Source of the DNA: Strigomonas culicis
Taxonomy: Eukaryota > Euglenozoa > Kinetoplastea > Trypanosomatida > Trypanosomatidae
NCBI GenBank assembly: GCA_000482145.1
Contig: AUXH01000171.1
Location: forward strand, 1-32,486
Reading direction: 5' to 3'
Length of the DNA: 32,486 bases
The translations under genes were made by a program, and so were the position numbers. The notes under the pieces are model-generated. The model made no database searches. It worked only from the letters and a program-made list of their open reading frames with translations, and was not told the origin of the DNA. Each line of letters starts with the position of its first letter. Positions within the stretch are counted from its first letter, which is position 1. Positions 17,607 to 24,954 of this stretch are shown in pieces.

Positions 17607-17786
17607 TTAGCGGGACGGAAGGCTCTCCGCAACTAACTTCTCCAACACCTTCTCTTCCGTCTGCAGCGTCGCCAGCGTCTGCAGCAGCGCTCGTCGCTCG
17701 TTGTCCAGAGCGACCATTTCCATCTCCACCGTGCTCAGGTACACGTTGAAGGCATTGTAGTCCGGCGTTTCGCGCTTGGGCGGCAT
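17607..17786 (-). CDS. Small 59-aa helical protein, unrecognised
   Basis: ATG at 17786 and TAA at 17607-17609 enclose a 59-residue protein that starts MPPKRETPDYNAFNVYLSTV and ends KLVAESLPSR. It lies in a GC-rich island between two AT-rich flanks with the same GC-rich codon use as its neighbours. From about residue 10 onward the sequence is a continuous amphipathic helix with regularly spaced Leu/Val/Met and charged residues (VEMEMVALDNERRALLQTLATLQTEEKV region), so a coiled coil is likely. A pyrimidine tract and acceptor (AG at 17853-17854) stand about 67 nt upstream. The gene falls below common ORF length cut-offs. I know no homologue; candidates would be a small subunit of a cytoskeletal or vesicle-tethering complex, but nothing in the sequence decides this. 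Confidence 0.75.
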   Translation of the reverse strand: MPPKRETPDYNAFNVYLSTVEMEMVALDNERRALLQTLATLQTEEKVLEKLVAESLPSR

Positions 17787-18499
17787 GCGGCACGGTGTAC
17801 GCAGGAGAGTCTAAAAAGCTTCACGGCTGAACGGGGCACGCATAAAACAAAACTAGTGGAGAGGTGGAGGAAGAGAAGGAGAGTACATCAAGATGGTACT
17901 TCATGGGATATGCACACACACACACACCCACACATCGATCTATAGATGCCACTACTAACATGTACACCTCTCACATGAGGTGGGTGGGTGGAGAAGCGAT
18001 AAACGAAAAGTGACACCTGCACAAGCAAGCTACTTTAGTTATTTTTCCGGATACACTCCATTAGAACTAGGTGCATATTTTTTTTTTTACACTTATATAT
18101 ACGTTTTCCTTTTCCGTTTTTTTTTTTGTAACTCTGTTTTCCTGTCCTCCTACCCAGTGGGAAGAAGCGGAAAACAAAGAGCAGCAACCCATGCATGAGG
18201 TGTACCTTAACGTTAGTATTATGAGTTAGCTAACACAGATCCACAAAAATGGTATAACGAATCTTGTTTGCTGTTATAGAAAATACGAAGCCATAATGTA
18301 AACAGATCATTGAAAGATAATTAACTTCCACAGCATTTTGCTTCAATAATAGAAAAAAAAGCAACAGCAAAAATAATTCAGGAATCAAAAGTAAGGCCTG
18401 AAGCCGTTGTACTTTTCCCGCTCTTACTCTTCACTTTCCTTTTTTAGTTCTTAACGATATAGTTAGCTTTGCCGTTCTTTTTTTTATTTATTCTTCCGT
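17787..18499. other. Intergenic region, 0.7 kb
   Basis: This is the 3' flank of the VSP1 gene and the 5' flank of the 59-aa gene. It has a short (CA)n run near 17911-17930 and T-rich and A-rich runs. I see no gene in it. Confidence 0.65.
17853..17882 (-). promoter_or_regulatory. Predicted trans-splice acceptor of the 59-aa gene
   Basis: A minus-strand tract CTCTCCTTCTCTTCCTCCAC is followed by CTCTCCACTAG, with the AG at 17853-17854. A later AG at 17811-17812 is also possible. Its presence supports the small gene as a separate transcript. Confidence 0.55.
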
Positions 18500-19744
18500 T
18501 TACACTTTTTCCTTGCCCTTAATCTTGCGGAGGTTCTCCCACATGAAGTGGGACTCCTTCATGACATTAAGCGCAAAATCCTTGTCCTTGTACTCGCCGT
18601 TGAACGCGAACTTGTTCTCTACGCCGCCTTGGCAGATCTTGTACACGCGGAACCACTCGCGGATGGCGTCCAGGCAGCCCGGAAGGAACTTGGGGATATC
18701 TGTGATGTCCTTGATGAAGCGCGCCACCGGGTCGTTGACGGAGATGCAAATGAGCTTCCAGTCCATCTGTCCATCGTCGATCATGCCGAGGACGCCGAGG
18801 ATGCGCACCGGGTGCACCTCGCCCACGCGCATCTGCCGCATGCCGATCTCAACGCCGTCGATCGGATCGTTGTCGCCGTACACGCCGTCCTCGAAGACGA
18901 CCTCCGTGCTTTCCCACGTCTGCGGGAAGGCGCCGTAGTTCCACATCATGTCGCCGTGCTTGTAGAAGCGCGGCACGCCGTTCTTGATGTCCTGCTTGAT
19001 GGGGTTGAAGGGCTCGCCGGTCGCGATCTCGAACTTGGCGCGGGTCCACTTGGGGATCTCGCAGATGAAGTTGTAGCGGTTGGCACCGATGTTCTCCGGC
19101 TTCGTGCGCACCGGGTCGCGCACGGAGAGCGGCACGTCGTGCCAAGGGCTCACTTGGCGCTCGTAGGCGGTCTCCACGTCCTTGAAGTAGTACTTGACGC
19201 GGTAGCTCGGGGTGAAGATATCGCCCTCGTCCTCGATGCGCAGCTGCTGCTGGTGGTACGGCACGGAGAAGTCGGCCGACACGAGCGAGAATGTCGTCTG
19301 CGCGGTCTCGCGGTCCGGGTGCTCGGTCCACCACCGCCACAGCTTGTCGAAGGTGATCTTGCCGTCCATGCCTTTCAGCTCGTCGTACATCTTGGTGACG
19401 CCTTCCGAGCTCTGCGAGCGGCCCACATACTGGCAGAACTCCGCAAGCTGCGGCAGCTCCAGGAAGCCCTTTTGCGTCACATCGAAGGCGGAGAACATGC
19501 GCTCCAAGATGCGCTTGCGCATCGTCGTGTTTAGCTCCTCCTTCGCGTAGGCGGCCATGTCGAACTCGTTCGCTGTCGTCGGGCTGCTCTCCGTGGGGAA
19601 GTCCATGCCGTCGGCGTCGCCCTTGCCGGTGCCGAACTTCGTGACGGGGTGCACACCGCGCACCTCCTTCTTCGTCGTGGGTGACATACACACTTCGTCG
19701 CCGTCGCTATGCGGTTCCGGGGTGTCGTGGGCATGAGGGTCCAT
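18500..19744 (-). CDS. VSP1: Acidocalcisomal soluble inorganic pyrophosphatase with EF-hand region
   Basis: A 414-aa family I inorganic pyrophosphatase of the trypanosomatid VSP1 type, which hydrolyses pyrophosphate (and in studied species tripolyphosphate) in acidocalcisomes and serves phosphate and osmotic homeostasis. The C-terminal domain (about 180-414) carries the metal-binding signature DNDPID (291-296) within YGDNDPIDGVEIG, plus WNYGAFPQTWE (268-278) and MIDDGQMDWKLICISVND (321-338). The N-terminal 75-145 region is EF-hand-like: the loop starting D88 (DVTQKGFLELPQ) has Gly at position 6 but Gln instead of Glu at position 12, and a second helix-loop-helix follows around 119-140. The length fits known VSP1 proteins. 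The first about 70 residues are acidic and disordered with no classical signal peptide. The ATG at 19744 follows a likely acceptor at 19836-19837. Confidence 0.96.
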   Translation of the reverse strand: MDPHAHDTPEPHSDGDEVCMSPTTKKEVRGVHPVTKFGTGKGDADGMDFPTESSPTTANEFDMAAYAKEELNTTMRKRILERMFSAFDVTQKGFLELPQLAEFCQYVGRSQSSEGVTKMYDELKGMDGKITFDKLWRWWTEHPDRETAQTTFSLVSADFSVPYHQQQLRIEDEGDIFTPSYRVKYYFKDVETAYERQVSPWHDVPLSVRDPVRTKPENIGANRYNFICEIPKWTRAKFEIATGEPFNPIKQDIKNGVPRFYKHGDMMWNYGAFPQTWESTEVVFEDGVYGDNDPIDGVEIGMRQMRVGEVHPVRILGVLGMIDDGQMDWKLICISVNDPVARFIKDITDIPKFLPGCLDAIREWFRVYKICQGGVENKFAFNGEYKDKDFALNVMKESHFMWENLRKIKGKEKV

Positions 19745-19835
19745 CTTTTCGCGTTTTTTTTTAGATATAGTAAGAGTAATAATAATGATAATTAGTTAAA
19801 AAAATGTTTTGTTTTTGTTTTCGGTATGTTTTTCA

Positions 19836-19860
19836 CTTTTGAGAGAGAGAACAAACTATC
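19836..19860 (-). promoter_or_regulatory. Predicted trans-splice acceptor of VSP1
   Basis: A CT-rich tract on the minus strand (about 19841-19860) is followed by AAAAG with the AG at 19836-19837, giving an AT-rich leader of about 91 nt. A second AG directly abuts the ATG and is less likely. Confidence 0.45.
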
Positions 19861-20027
19861 GAGAGAGGAAGGAAGAGGGACAGCATGTCCATCACCCGCT
19901 ACACACAAACACAACACTCAATTCGCAAACACCACCAAGAGCAAAAACAACAACAACAACAAAAAAACAAACAAACATAAACACCATTCTCTGTTTGATG
20001 ATGCTATTATACAAACACGCGCGCGTC

Positions 20028-20480
20028 TCAGGGCGCTGGTACCCTCTGGACCTCGTCCAGCACCCGCTCCATCTTGTGGACCGCCGCACGGCGCTCCTCC
20101 ACTTCCCCGCGCATGTACTCGATGATCGCCATGCGCCCCGTCTGCGACACCTTCGTGCGGATGCCGTACTGCAGCCGCGCGACCACGCCCTCCACGTCGG
20201 TCAGCAGCTGCGCCATGGCCCGCTCCGCCTCGCGTGCGGCCGCGCGGTCGCCGCCGCACAGGTCATACGACGCGGCGCCGCGCTGCAGGAGCTGCAGATA
20301 GAGCTCGTAGAGCGTGTCCACGTCCGCCAGCAGCGCCGCTGTGGGAACGGGAGGCGGGGCTGTGGCGGTGGGCGCCGCCGTGCGCGCCGGGGCCTGCACC
20401 CGCGCGGCGACGCGGCGCAGCGTCTCGGGCATCCGCGTGAACTGCACCGCGGCGGCGGCGCTCTTCCTGGGGTCTGCCAT
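20028..20480 (-). CDS. Unrecognised 150-aa helical protein
   Basis: A 150-aa protein that starts MADPRKSAAAAVQFTRMPET. Residues 20-50 are Ala/Pro/Thr-rich and probably disordered. Residues 50-70 (LLADVDTLYELYLQLLQRG) and 78-148 form helices, the latter long and charged with heptad-like hydrophobic spacing, ending near KMERVLDEVQRVPAP. No domain is recognised. Start choice: the open frame runs far upstream, but an acceptor AG at 20509-20510 sits 28 nt before the ATG at 20480. The apparent hydrophobic segment of the longer frame is a translation of the T-rich untranslated region, so this is not a membrane protein. It lies between VSP1 (downstream) and the LRR-like protein (upstream). It could be a small subunit of a coiled-coil complex; that is a guess. 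Confidence 0.75.
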   Translation of the reverse strand: MADPRKSAAAAVQFTRMPETLRRVAARVQAPARTAAPTATAPPPVPTAALLADVDTLYELYLQLLQRGAASYDLCGGDRAAAREAERAMAQLLTDVEGVVARLQYGIRTKVSQTGRMAIIEYMRGEVEERRAAVHKMERVLDEVQRVPAP

Positions 20481-20508
20481 CTCTGGCGTGGTTCCTACCG
20501 CTTTTCTT

Positions 20509-20556
20509 CTGTGATGCGTTTCAAGCGCAAGAACGACGAAACAGAAAAAAAAACAA
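20509..20556 (-). promoter_or_regulatory. Predicted trans-splice acceptor of the 150-aa gene
   Basis: A T-rich tract on the minus strand (about 20530-20556) with no AG until GCATCACAG, AG at 20509-20510. It fixes the ATG at 20480 as the start. Confidence 0.6.
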
Positions 20557-20766
20557 ATAATGAAGCCGAGCACGGAGAGAGGGAGGGAGGGGAGGAGAGA
20601 AAGACGTGTTTGTGAACTTCTTTTAACTGCAGTGAGGGCCGGTGCGCTCCCTTCACGTTTAGCATTGCACATAGAGCGTGGCGGAGCGTGGCACTCCGAC
20701 ACAGGCAAGAGGATCTCTAGCCATGCTCCCGAAGCCGCTGACGCTACTTCATGTGTCTTCCTTTTT

Positions 20767-21759
20767 TCAATTCTTGCGATGCGTGAGCATCCTTTTTGAA
20801 GCCTCATTGCGGTTGCGGGCGAGAAGCACCTCGATCTCCTCCATCACCCGTTCCAGGTCCGTGATGGCGGGGTTGCCGCTCAGCACAAAGCTGACGACGA
20901 GGGTGTTGCGCTTGAGGGCCTTGCGGATGCGGTCGGCACCCTTGTCGGTGACCAGGTTGCGGCTCATGTCCACGCGCTCCAGGCAGCACGTCGTCTCGCC
21001 GAGGATGAGCGCCAGCGCCGCCGCGTCGTGGTCCGTCAGCCGCGCGCTCTGGCAGATGAGCTCCGTCACGCGGTAGCGCGCGCCGCCCGGCAGGAAGAGC
21101 AGCGGCGCCACGTAGCAGAGGTTGAGGCTGCGCTGCGCCACCGCGCGCCGCACCCGCGCGGGGGTGCGCGCGTAGGGCAGCCGCTCGTCCGGGTAGAAGC
21201 GCATCGCGCGCGCGGTCGCGATGGGCGTGCCGTCGGCCATGAAGCTCATGGGCGGGCCCGCCGCCCCGACGGGGCCCATCGCCGTGTGGCTGATGTTGAC
21301 CACGGTTACGCAGTCGAGCGCCAGGCGCGCCGCGTCGGCGACGCCGCCGAGCAGACAGCCAATGAGCTGCACCATCCGCTGCGGGGCGGTAAGCCGCGTC
21401 GCGTCGCAGCAGCCCTGCTGCAGCCGCGCCAGCAGCTCCTGCTCCGCCCGCGGCGCCGGCAGCCGCCCGGCGTGGCCGAGCGCGCCGGGCTCCGCCGCGG
21501 CGGCGCCGAGAAGCAGCTCCATCAGCCGCAGCTTCGTGCAGCCGACACCGCCGTCGCACACGTCCGTGTGCGGCAGCAGCGAGGGCCGCACCACCACCGC
21601 GGCGTCGGCGGCGCTCGCCGCGTAGTCGACCGTGACGGCGCTGCGGGGTGAAGGGTGCGGCCGGCGGTAGGCGCTCGGCACGAGGGCGTCGATGGAGGGC
21701 ACCACCCGCGTGTTTAGATGGTCCACGTCGATACGGCGGACATCCGTGGTGGAGGTCAT
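20767..21759 (-). CDS. Leucine-rich-repeat-like protein, 330 aa
   Basis: A 330-aa protein. Its C-terminal third resembles ribonuclease-inhibitor-type leucine-rich repeats: VTELICQSARLTDHDAAALALILGE (231-255) followed by LERVDMSRNLVTDKGADRIRKALKRN (260-285) and LVVSFVLSGNPAITDLE (287-303), each unit a short strand, an N/S turn and a helix. Residues 75-160 are helical with a weaker strand (CVTVVNISHTA, 150-160) that could be an earlier repeat. The N-terminal 60 residues are disordered. LRR proteins of this type are scaffolds for protein interaction and are common on the trypanosomatid axoneme and cytoplasm; the partner here is unknown. The start at 21759 lies 11 nt after the acceptor CTCCTTTCTAG (AG at 21771-21772), so the in-frame extension upstream is not coding. 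Confidence 0.8.
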   Translation of the reverse strand: MTSTTDVRRIDVDHLNTRVVPSIDALVPSAYRRPHPSPRSAVTVDYAASAADAAVVVRPSLLPHTDVCDGGVGCTKLRLMELLLGAAAAEPGALGHAGRLPAPRAEQELLARLQQGCCDATRLTAPQRMVQLIGCLLGGVADAARLALDCVTVVNISHTAMGPVGAAGPPMSFMADGTPIATARAMRFYPDERLPYARTPARVRRAVAQRSLNLCYVAPLLFLPGGARYRVTELICQSARLTDHDAAALALILGETTCCLERVDMSRNLVTDKGADRIRKALKRNTLVVSFVLSGNPAITDLERVMEEIEVLLARNRNEASKRMLTHRKN

Positions 21760-21770
21760 AAAAGCAGATG

Positions 21771-21835
21771 CTAGAAAGGAGCCATACAGCACACGACCGA
21801 AGAAGACAAAATGAGAATCGAGGAGAGGGAGAGAA
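21771..21835 (-). promoter_or_regulatory. Predicted trans-splice acceptor of the LRR-like gene
   Basis: A long pyrimidine-rich region on the minus strand (about 21773-21835) without AG ends in CTCCTTTCTAG, AG at 21771-21772, eleven nucleotides before the ATG. Confidence 0.65.
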
Positions 21836-21959
21836 CCACATATCAGCTTTTGCTGCATTTTCTTTTTTCTGTTGGCAGTGATGAATCGTTTAGAGAGGTG
21901 AGCGAGTTGGAGTCCTATTGAAGTGCGTCCGCGAAATGGAATAGATGTTTATGATTACT

Positions 21960-23675
21960 TTACACACTACCCCCCTCGCGGAGGTAGTTGAGCTGGCGGC
22001 GCCGGATCTCCTCCTCGAGGGTGTCGTTCTCCCTCTTCACCGTCGTGAGCGCCTCCGCGCTGCCGAAGTCCGTCGCCTGGAGCAGCTGCTCCACCCGTTC
22101 CAGCCGGCCGGCGGCGAAGGGCAGCTCGAGCGCGCGGCAGACCGTCTGCAGCGCGCGGCCGGCGGACGGAGGGTAGAGCACGATGACGTCGCCCTCCGCG
22201 CCCATGCGGCCGGTGCGGCCGGCGCAGTGCACGAAGTGGGCGGCGGTGGGCACCGGGCCCAGCAGCACGACGTGCGTCACGCCGCCCACGTGCAGGCCGC
22301 GGCTCACCTCGTGGCTGCCGACGCCGACGAGGAGCCGCCCCTCGTTGAGGAGGGCCAGCGCGCTCTTGTCCCTCACATAGACGTTGCCGTCCTGCGCAAC
22401 GATCTGGTGCGGCCGCACGGCGGGGACGGCGCCGCCGCCGGCGGTCGGCGCGTGCAGCGGCTCGGCGAGCTGCCGGCCCTGGGCCAGGTGCGGCGCCGCC
22501 TCCGGGAGGCGCGGCAGCATGCCCTGCAGCGCGCGGCACACCGCGCCCACCTCCGCCCCCTCCGTGAAGAGCAGCACGCGCGGCGCGGCGCACTGTCGGC
22601 AGATGAGCCGCAGGAGCAGCTCCAGCCCCCGCAGCAGCGGGTAGCTCTGGCTCGCCGCAAAGAAGTAGAAGCTAATGGTGCTCGGCAGCGCGTGCTCCAC
22701 GAAGCTCGTCGTGAGCCGCACCGCGCGGTCGTTGCGCGTCCACGCGTTGAGCGTCTGCGCGGTGACGCCGTCGACCGTCGCGCTCGCGGCGACCAGCTGC
22801 GCAGGCACCTCGTCGCGTTTGCTGCGGAAGAGGCGGTCGACCAGGTTCGCGCCGCTCACGCGCTGCCGGCCGTACAGGACCTCCGCGGACAGCAGCAGAT
22901 CAGCCTCGTCCAGCACCACGCAGTCCACCTTGCGACGCAGCTTCTCGCCGACGATGGAGGGGCTCAGCCGCACAATGTCCGCGATGCGCTGCGGCGTCCC
23001 GACGAGCACGTGCGGCTGGATGTTGTGCAGCCGCGCCAGCTGCGCCTCCAGCGGGATGCGCTCGATGGCGGCCTGCACGATCTGCGACGTGCACCCGCCA
23101 AAGTGGCGGAACCACTTGTCGTACTGCAGCGCCAGCTCTTCCGTCGGCACGAGCACGACCGTGTGCAGGCGGTAGTTGAGGCTGTCCCGCAGGATGCGGT
23201 TCGCGATGGCGAGGGCGATGCCGAAGCTCTTCCCCGTGCCGGTCTCCGAGTGCGCGATGACGTGCTGGCCCTTCAGCATCAGCGGTATGAGGGCGCCCTG
23301 CAGCTCCGTCAGCTTCTTAATCCGCAGCCGCTTCAGCGCCAGCACGAGCGGCACGCACAGCCCGGCCTCCCGCGGCGAGGTCTGCGCGTAGTACAGGGGG
23401 TGCGCCTCGTTGTGGTTCAGCAGGAACCGTTGCTCCGTGGAGGCCAGCAGCTGCGCGTCGCCGAGCCGCATCTGCAGCAGGCGGTGGCGCTGCGACAGAG
23501 TGCCGTCCGCCTCCTTCGACTGGTAGAAGTACCGCTGCGAGACCGGCTTTATAGCACTGATGCGGCCCGAGGCGTTGTCCTGGTACTCCTCCAGGAGGGA
23601 GGCCGCGGAGCCGCGCGGGGGCGCGCGCACGCCGCGGAGGTACTGCAGTAGCTGCCACCCGCTGCGTCGCCACAT
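21960..23675 (-). CDS. Divergent DEAD-box ATP-dependent RNA helicase, probably mitochondrial
   Basis: A 571-aa DEAD-box protein. Domain 1 has Q126 (Q-motif region), Walker A SETGTGKS (143-150), VLVPTEELA (174-182), VGTPQRIADI (225-234), DEAD itself (D256-D259 in VVLDEADLL) and motif III SAT (298-300). Domain 2 shows VLLFTEG (367-373), GVGSHEVSRGLHVGGV (451-466) and motif VI HCAGRTGR (483-490). The canonical Arg after His in motif VI is Cys, and the usual RGID of motif V reads RGLH. The first 28 residues (MWRRSGWQLLQYLRGVRAPP onward) have seven Arg and no acid, a good mitochondrial presequence, so kinetoplast RNA processing or mitoribosome assembly is a reasonable inference. A long insertion (about 390-440) separates the domain 2 motifs. 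Start choice: 23675 is an ATG; the codons upstream in frame include only a GTG. Confidence 0.9.
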   Translation of the reverse strand: MWRRSGWQLLQYLRGVRAPPRGSAASLLEEYQDNASGRISAIKPVSQRYFYQSKEADGTLSQRHRLLQMRLGDAQLLASTEQRFLLNHNEAHPLYYAQTSPREAGLCVPLVLALKRLRIKKLTELQGALIPLMLKGQHVIAHSETGTGKSFGIALAIANRILRDSLNYRLHTVVLVPTEELALQYDKWFRHFGGCTSQIVQAAIERIPLEAQLARLHNIQPHVLVGTPQRIADIVRLSPSIVGEKLRRKVDCVVLDEADLLLSAEVLYGRQRVSGANLVDRLFRSKRDEVPAQLVAASATVDGVTAQTLNAWTRNDRAVRLTTSFVEHALPSTISFYFFAASQSYPLLRGLELLLRLICRQCAAPRVLLFTEGAEVGAVCRALQGMLPRLPEAAPHLAQGRQLAEPLHAPTAGGGAVPAVRPHQIVAQDGNVYVRDKSALALLNEGRLLVGVGSHEVSRGLHVGGVTHVVLLGPVPTAAHFVHCAGRTGRMGAEGDVIVLYPPSAGRALQTVCRALELPFAAGRLERVEQLLQATDFGSAEALTTVKRENDTLEEEIRRRQLNYLREGGSV

Positions 23676-24051
23676 GGTGAGCACGCTGCGACGGTCTTTT
23701 TTTTCTTTCTTTCCTCTTTTTGCTCTTGCAATTGGAAGTGAATGACAAAAAAAAAAAGAGAAACGAGATTGACAGGGGACGAATGCACGTTAGAAGCACA
23801 GGACATCATTTCCAATACAAAGGAAAACAAAAAAGAAACAAATAGTAGAGCCCTTATTGCCTACCTTTCCATCTGTGTCCACAACAGTGGCAGCACTGGT
23901 TCTGCAGTAATTATGGTTAAGATACTATTCAGCCTTTTTTTAAAATTTCATTGTTATCCATCCCTAATAACAAGACGACACGTTATCGATACACCCCAAA
24001 GCGGACACGCACAGGGGGCCGCTGCGCCCCCCCCCCCCCTCCCCGGCCGTC
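23676..24051. other. Intergenic region with 13-C run
   Basis: This is the 3' flank of MCTS1 and the 5' flank of the helicase. It holds the helicase splice region and a run of 13 C at 24027-24039, 13 bp past the MCTS1 stop. No gene is supported. Confidence 0.65.
23725..23762 (-). promoter_or_regulatory. Predicted trans-splice acceptor of the DEAD-box gene
   Basis: The minus strand has TCTCTTTTTTTTTTTGTC (about 23745-23762), then the first AG in TTGCAAG at 23725-23726, about 50 nt before the ATG. Confidence 0.55.
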
Positions 24052-24636
24052 TCAGACACTCAGCTTGGACGCGCTCAGCACCGGGTTCATCCAGAGGCCG
24101 TCGCCCAGGTGGTGTACGTTCTCAATACAGGGCCCCTTATTCACGCGCGCGATGTCATCCGACGACATGAGCATCATGCCGACGGCCACCGCGTGCTCCT
24201 TGCCCTCTATGTACACCGCGACCACGTCGCCCTCCTCCGTGTCGGGGCAGATGGCACCGCCCTCCGACGTGAGGCCCGGGCACATCACGTTCGCGCCCGA
24301 CACGACGTAGCGGCAGCCACCGATGTCGACCTGGTGCCCGGGGAGGATAAACGGGTACTTGTGCAACAGCTTGAGGTGCGGAAGGTACTTCCCCTCGTGG
24401 TGGCTGAAGAAGAGCACCTCCGGCTGCGCGCTCACGAGTGTGATGCAGTGGATTTGGCCCTGGCAGCGGATGATGTAGATGTCCGACTTCTTGGGGAGGA
24501 TGTCCTCCCAGTACTGCTCGAGCGCGGGGTACTGCTCCTTCAGGTCCTCCCGGACCTTGTTCTGCTCCTTCTTGTTGCTGCACGCAATCTGCGCTACGTT
24601 CTCGAGCGTGAACTTTTTAAAAAGGTCCGCCGACAT
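24052..24636 (-). CDS. MCTS1: MCT-1/MCTS1 translation factor (PUA domain)
   Basis: A 194-aa protein of the MCTS1 family, which pairs with DENR on the 40S subunit for tRNA/mRNA release during recycling and for reinitiation. Family landmarks follow in order: FKKFTLENVAQ at the N-terminus; a first domain with EQYPALEQYWEDILPKKSDI (34-53); VLFFSHHEGKYLPHLKLLHK (74-93) followed by YPFILPGHQVD; then the PUA domain (about 101-178) with YVVSGANVMCPGLTSEGG (110-127), DVVAVYIEGKEHAVAVG (137-153) and KGPCIENVHHLGDGLW (167-182). Animal MCTS1 has about 181 residues. This copy carries a few extra N-terminal residues and a short C-terminal tail (MNPVLSASKLSV). Start choice: 24636 is the first ATG after the acceptor AG at 24670-24671; an upstream in-frame codon that extends the frame is not ATG-supported. 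No DENR partner is encoded in the window. Confidence 0.96.
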   Translation of the reverse strand: MSADLFKKFTLENVAQIACSNKKEQNKVREDLKEQYPALEQYWEDILPKKSDIYIIRCQGQIHCITLVSAQPEVLFFSHHEGKYLPHLKLLHKYPFILPGHQVDIGGCRYVVSGANVMCPGLTSEGGAICPDTEEGDVVAVYIEGKEHAVAVGMMLMSSDDIARVNKGPCIENVHHLGDGLWMNPVLSASKLSV

Positions 24637-24954
24637 CTTTTCACAAGGAAGCAATGGAGACAAGTTGCGCTTCGAGAAAGAAAAAGAAAAAGAAAGAGAA
24701 CACAGAGAGAGAGAGAGAGAGGGAGAGATGCATTGTAATAATTGTGCAGCTCCATGTTCGAGAGAATAGCAAAGACGTGAAAAGGCTCATACAATTGCGT
24801 GTACGTAGCGCTCACTTCGCTGATGGTTCACTTTTTTTTTATTCTAGCTATAATGTACCTTTCACATTTGTACTTTTCTTCTTCTATCCTTTCATCTATA
24901 GTGCATATGGCTGAGCATGTATGACTTGTGTATCCCTTCAGCACGCACGCAGTA
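24637..24954. other. Intergenic region, 0.3 kb
   Basis: This is the 3' flank of the DZIP1-like gene and the 5' flank of MCTS1. It contains a purine (plus) / pyrimidine (minus) tract at about 24672-24728, including a GA repeat, that serves the MCTS1 acceptor. Nothing else is seen. Confidence 0.65.
24670..24728 (-). promoter_or_regulatory. Predicted trans-splice acceptor of MCTS1
   Basis: The minus strand reads about 55 nt of almost pure C/T (CTCTCTCTCT then TTTCTTTTTC repeats) followed by CGAAG with the AG at 24670-24671, about 33 nt upstream of the ATG. Confidence 0.65.

Noticed and set aside
17548..17793. 81-aa minus-strand frame overlapping the 59-aa gene
   Set aside because: It is the longer frame in that place, but its product is Gly/Ala/Arg-rich without structure, whereas the 59-aa frame gives a well-formed helical protein with suitable codon use. 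I keep only the latter.
20481..20807. Apparent transmembrane segment upstream of the 150-aa protein
   Set aside because: It lies in the T-rich 5' region before the acceptor at 20509-20510 and is not expected in the mature mRNA frame.
23676..23684. GTG start three codons upstream of the helicase ATG
   Set aside because: Trypanosomatid nuclear genes start at ATG; 23675 is the first ATG after the splice site.
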